Below are positions 63,268-64,000 of a stretch of DNA of 64,000 nucleotides, one piece after another. The DNA is from Amaricoccus solimangrovi (GTDB lineage: Bacteria; Pseudomonadota; Alphaproteobacteria; Rhodobacterales; Rhodobacteraceae), in assembly GCF_006385685.1 (NCBI RefSeq), contig NZ_VFRP01000011.1, positions 62,001 to 126,000 on the forward strand, in the 5' to 3' direction. The notes below the pieces were generated by a model, which was given only the letters and a program-made list of their open reading frames with translations, was not told where the DNA came from and did no database searches. The position numbers and the translations under genes were made by a program. Within the stretch, counting starts at the first letter, position 1. The number at the start of each line of letters is the position of its first letter.

Positions 63268-64000
63268 TCAGCCGTCGATCAGCGGGGCGCTTCCGTCGCG
63301 CACGCGGGCCGCGGAGAGGAATTCGCTGTCGATCGAAGGCAGGGGCGCCCCGGTGATGGTGGCCTCGAACGCGCGCAGGCGCTTCTGGATCGAGAGCAGT
63401 TCCACGATCGTCGGCCAGGAGGAGATCAGGTACTGGAACGATGTGCGGACCTGGTCGAGCGCGTTCAGGATCTGGTTCATCGCCCCGAGGGTGATGGCGC
63501 CGATCACGATCGTGGGCGCGAGGATGACATAGGCGAAGACGTTGTCCGTCTGGATGTAGAGATAGCGGGCGACGTTGAAATAGACGTAGTGGAAGTAGAG
63601 GCGGAAGTAGTTCCGCCGGAGGTTCGCGAACAGCTGTCCGGTCGTGCGCGGGTCGGCCCGGTCCGGATCGTCCTCGCCGTAGACGAGTTCCTTGCGATAG
63701 GCGGCCTCGACCCGCTGGTTGCGGAATTCGAGACCCGGAAGCCTGATCCCGACGAGCGCCAGCAGGCCGGTTCCGAGCGCCGACCAGATCAGCGCGGCGA
63801 AGACGATCGGGTGCGGGATCGCGCCGACGATCGGCAGTTCGGTGATGTCGGCGGAGAGCGTGACGAGCACCGGCAGGAAGGCGATCAGCGTCATGATCGC
63901 GTCGAGCAGGCTGACGCCGAGTTGCTCCGTCGTGCTGGCGAAGCGCATCGTGTCGTCCTGCACACGCTGCGAGGCGCCCTCGATGTGGCGCAGTTTCTGC
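63268..64000 (-). CDS. sbmA: SbmA/BacA-like peptide transporter, N terminus outside the window
   Basis: The gene runs off the window at 64000; 243 residues to the stop codon are visible. They hold several membrane helices and SbmA/BacA signatures: [70 protein letters not shown], each cited in part. SbmA-type proteins import peptides (such as microcins) with proton force. The last residues end SAPLIDG. Confidence 0.9.
   Translation of the reverse strand, partial: QKLRHIEGASQRVQDDTMRFASTTEQLGVSLLDAIMTLIAFLPVLVTLSADITELPIVGAIPHPIVFAALIWSALGTGLLALVGIRLPGLEFRNQRVEAAYRKELVYGEDDPDRADPRTTGQLFANLRRNYFRLYFHYVYFNVARYLYIQTDNVFAYVILAPTIVIGAITLGAMNQILNALDQVRTSFQYLISSWPTIVELLSIQKRLRAFEATITGAPLPSIDSEFLSAARVRDGSAPLIDG

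Overview
The window is a gene-dense, very GC-rich chromosomal segment of an alphaproteobacterium, most likely of the Rhodobacteraceae/Paracoccaceae group. This rests on gene content and order: irr next to fabA-fabB-fabI, a MucR/Ros regulator, lnt-HTH-metK, aroA-cmk-rpsA-sppA-ihfB-lapA-trpF-trpB, DUF3572 divergent from pleD, and class II-like AroA. No rRNA, tRNA, CRISPR array, insertion sequence, integrase or prophage gene was seen. It reads as core chromosome with small accessory insertions.

Layout. 1-4.5 kb: end of a class-I glutamine-amidotransferase-like peptidase, crcB, a small unknown gene, a secreted CAP-RTX protein, a 2-hydroxyacid dehydrogenase divergent from an SH3 protein, and a cytochrome b561. 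4.5-10.8 kb: irr divergent from a six-gene fabA-fabB-fabI-HAD-hydrolase-PLP dehydratase run, then an FMN reductase. 10.8-14.6 kb: a repeat-rich gap, a lipoprotein, an M3 peptidase whose ribosome site lies in a terminator hairpin, a possible small RNA, and mucR. 14.7-21.7 kb: miaB, a radical SAM protein, phoH, ybeY, corC, lnt and an HTH gene. 21.8-31.5 kb: metK, trmB, aroA, an in-frame-deleted GFA-family gene, cmk, rpsA, sppA, ihfB, lapA, trpF and trpB.

31.7-36.7 kb: a PepSY protein with a His/Asp/Ser tail, a DUF2158 protein, pth and rplY on the minus strand, and tex. 36.9-41.1 kb: the iron-uptake operon efeU-efeO-efeB plus a second M75 protein. 41.2-47.2 kb: seven overlapping genes of the MoxR/Bat type (AAA+ ATPase, DUF58, DUF4381, two VWA proteins, a TPR protein and a BatD-like protein). 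47.2-49.9 kb: eutB-eutC, a duplicated palindromic repeat and aroQ. 50-51.7 kb: a poorly coding, strongly foldable stretch and a HAD phosphatase.

51.7-55.7 kb: DUF3572, pleD (c-di-GMP synthase), and a minus-strand set of EF-hand protein, ECF sigma factor, one-TM protein and CnrX/Spy-like periplasmic sensor. 55.9-64 kb: DUF983-NUDIX, rpmG, a coupled MFS-mepA-esterase-like operon, yggT, an SDR, argG and the start-truncated (by the window edge) sbmA.

Points that stand out: a small palindromic repeat family with a compensatory base-pair change, one copy supplying the aroQ stop codon; a 52-codon remnant of a GFA gene kept with both translational-coupling overlaps; a terminator hairpin that contains the next gene's Shine-Dalgarno; and two unassigned structured intergenic regions.
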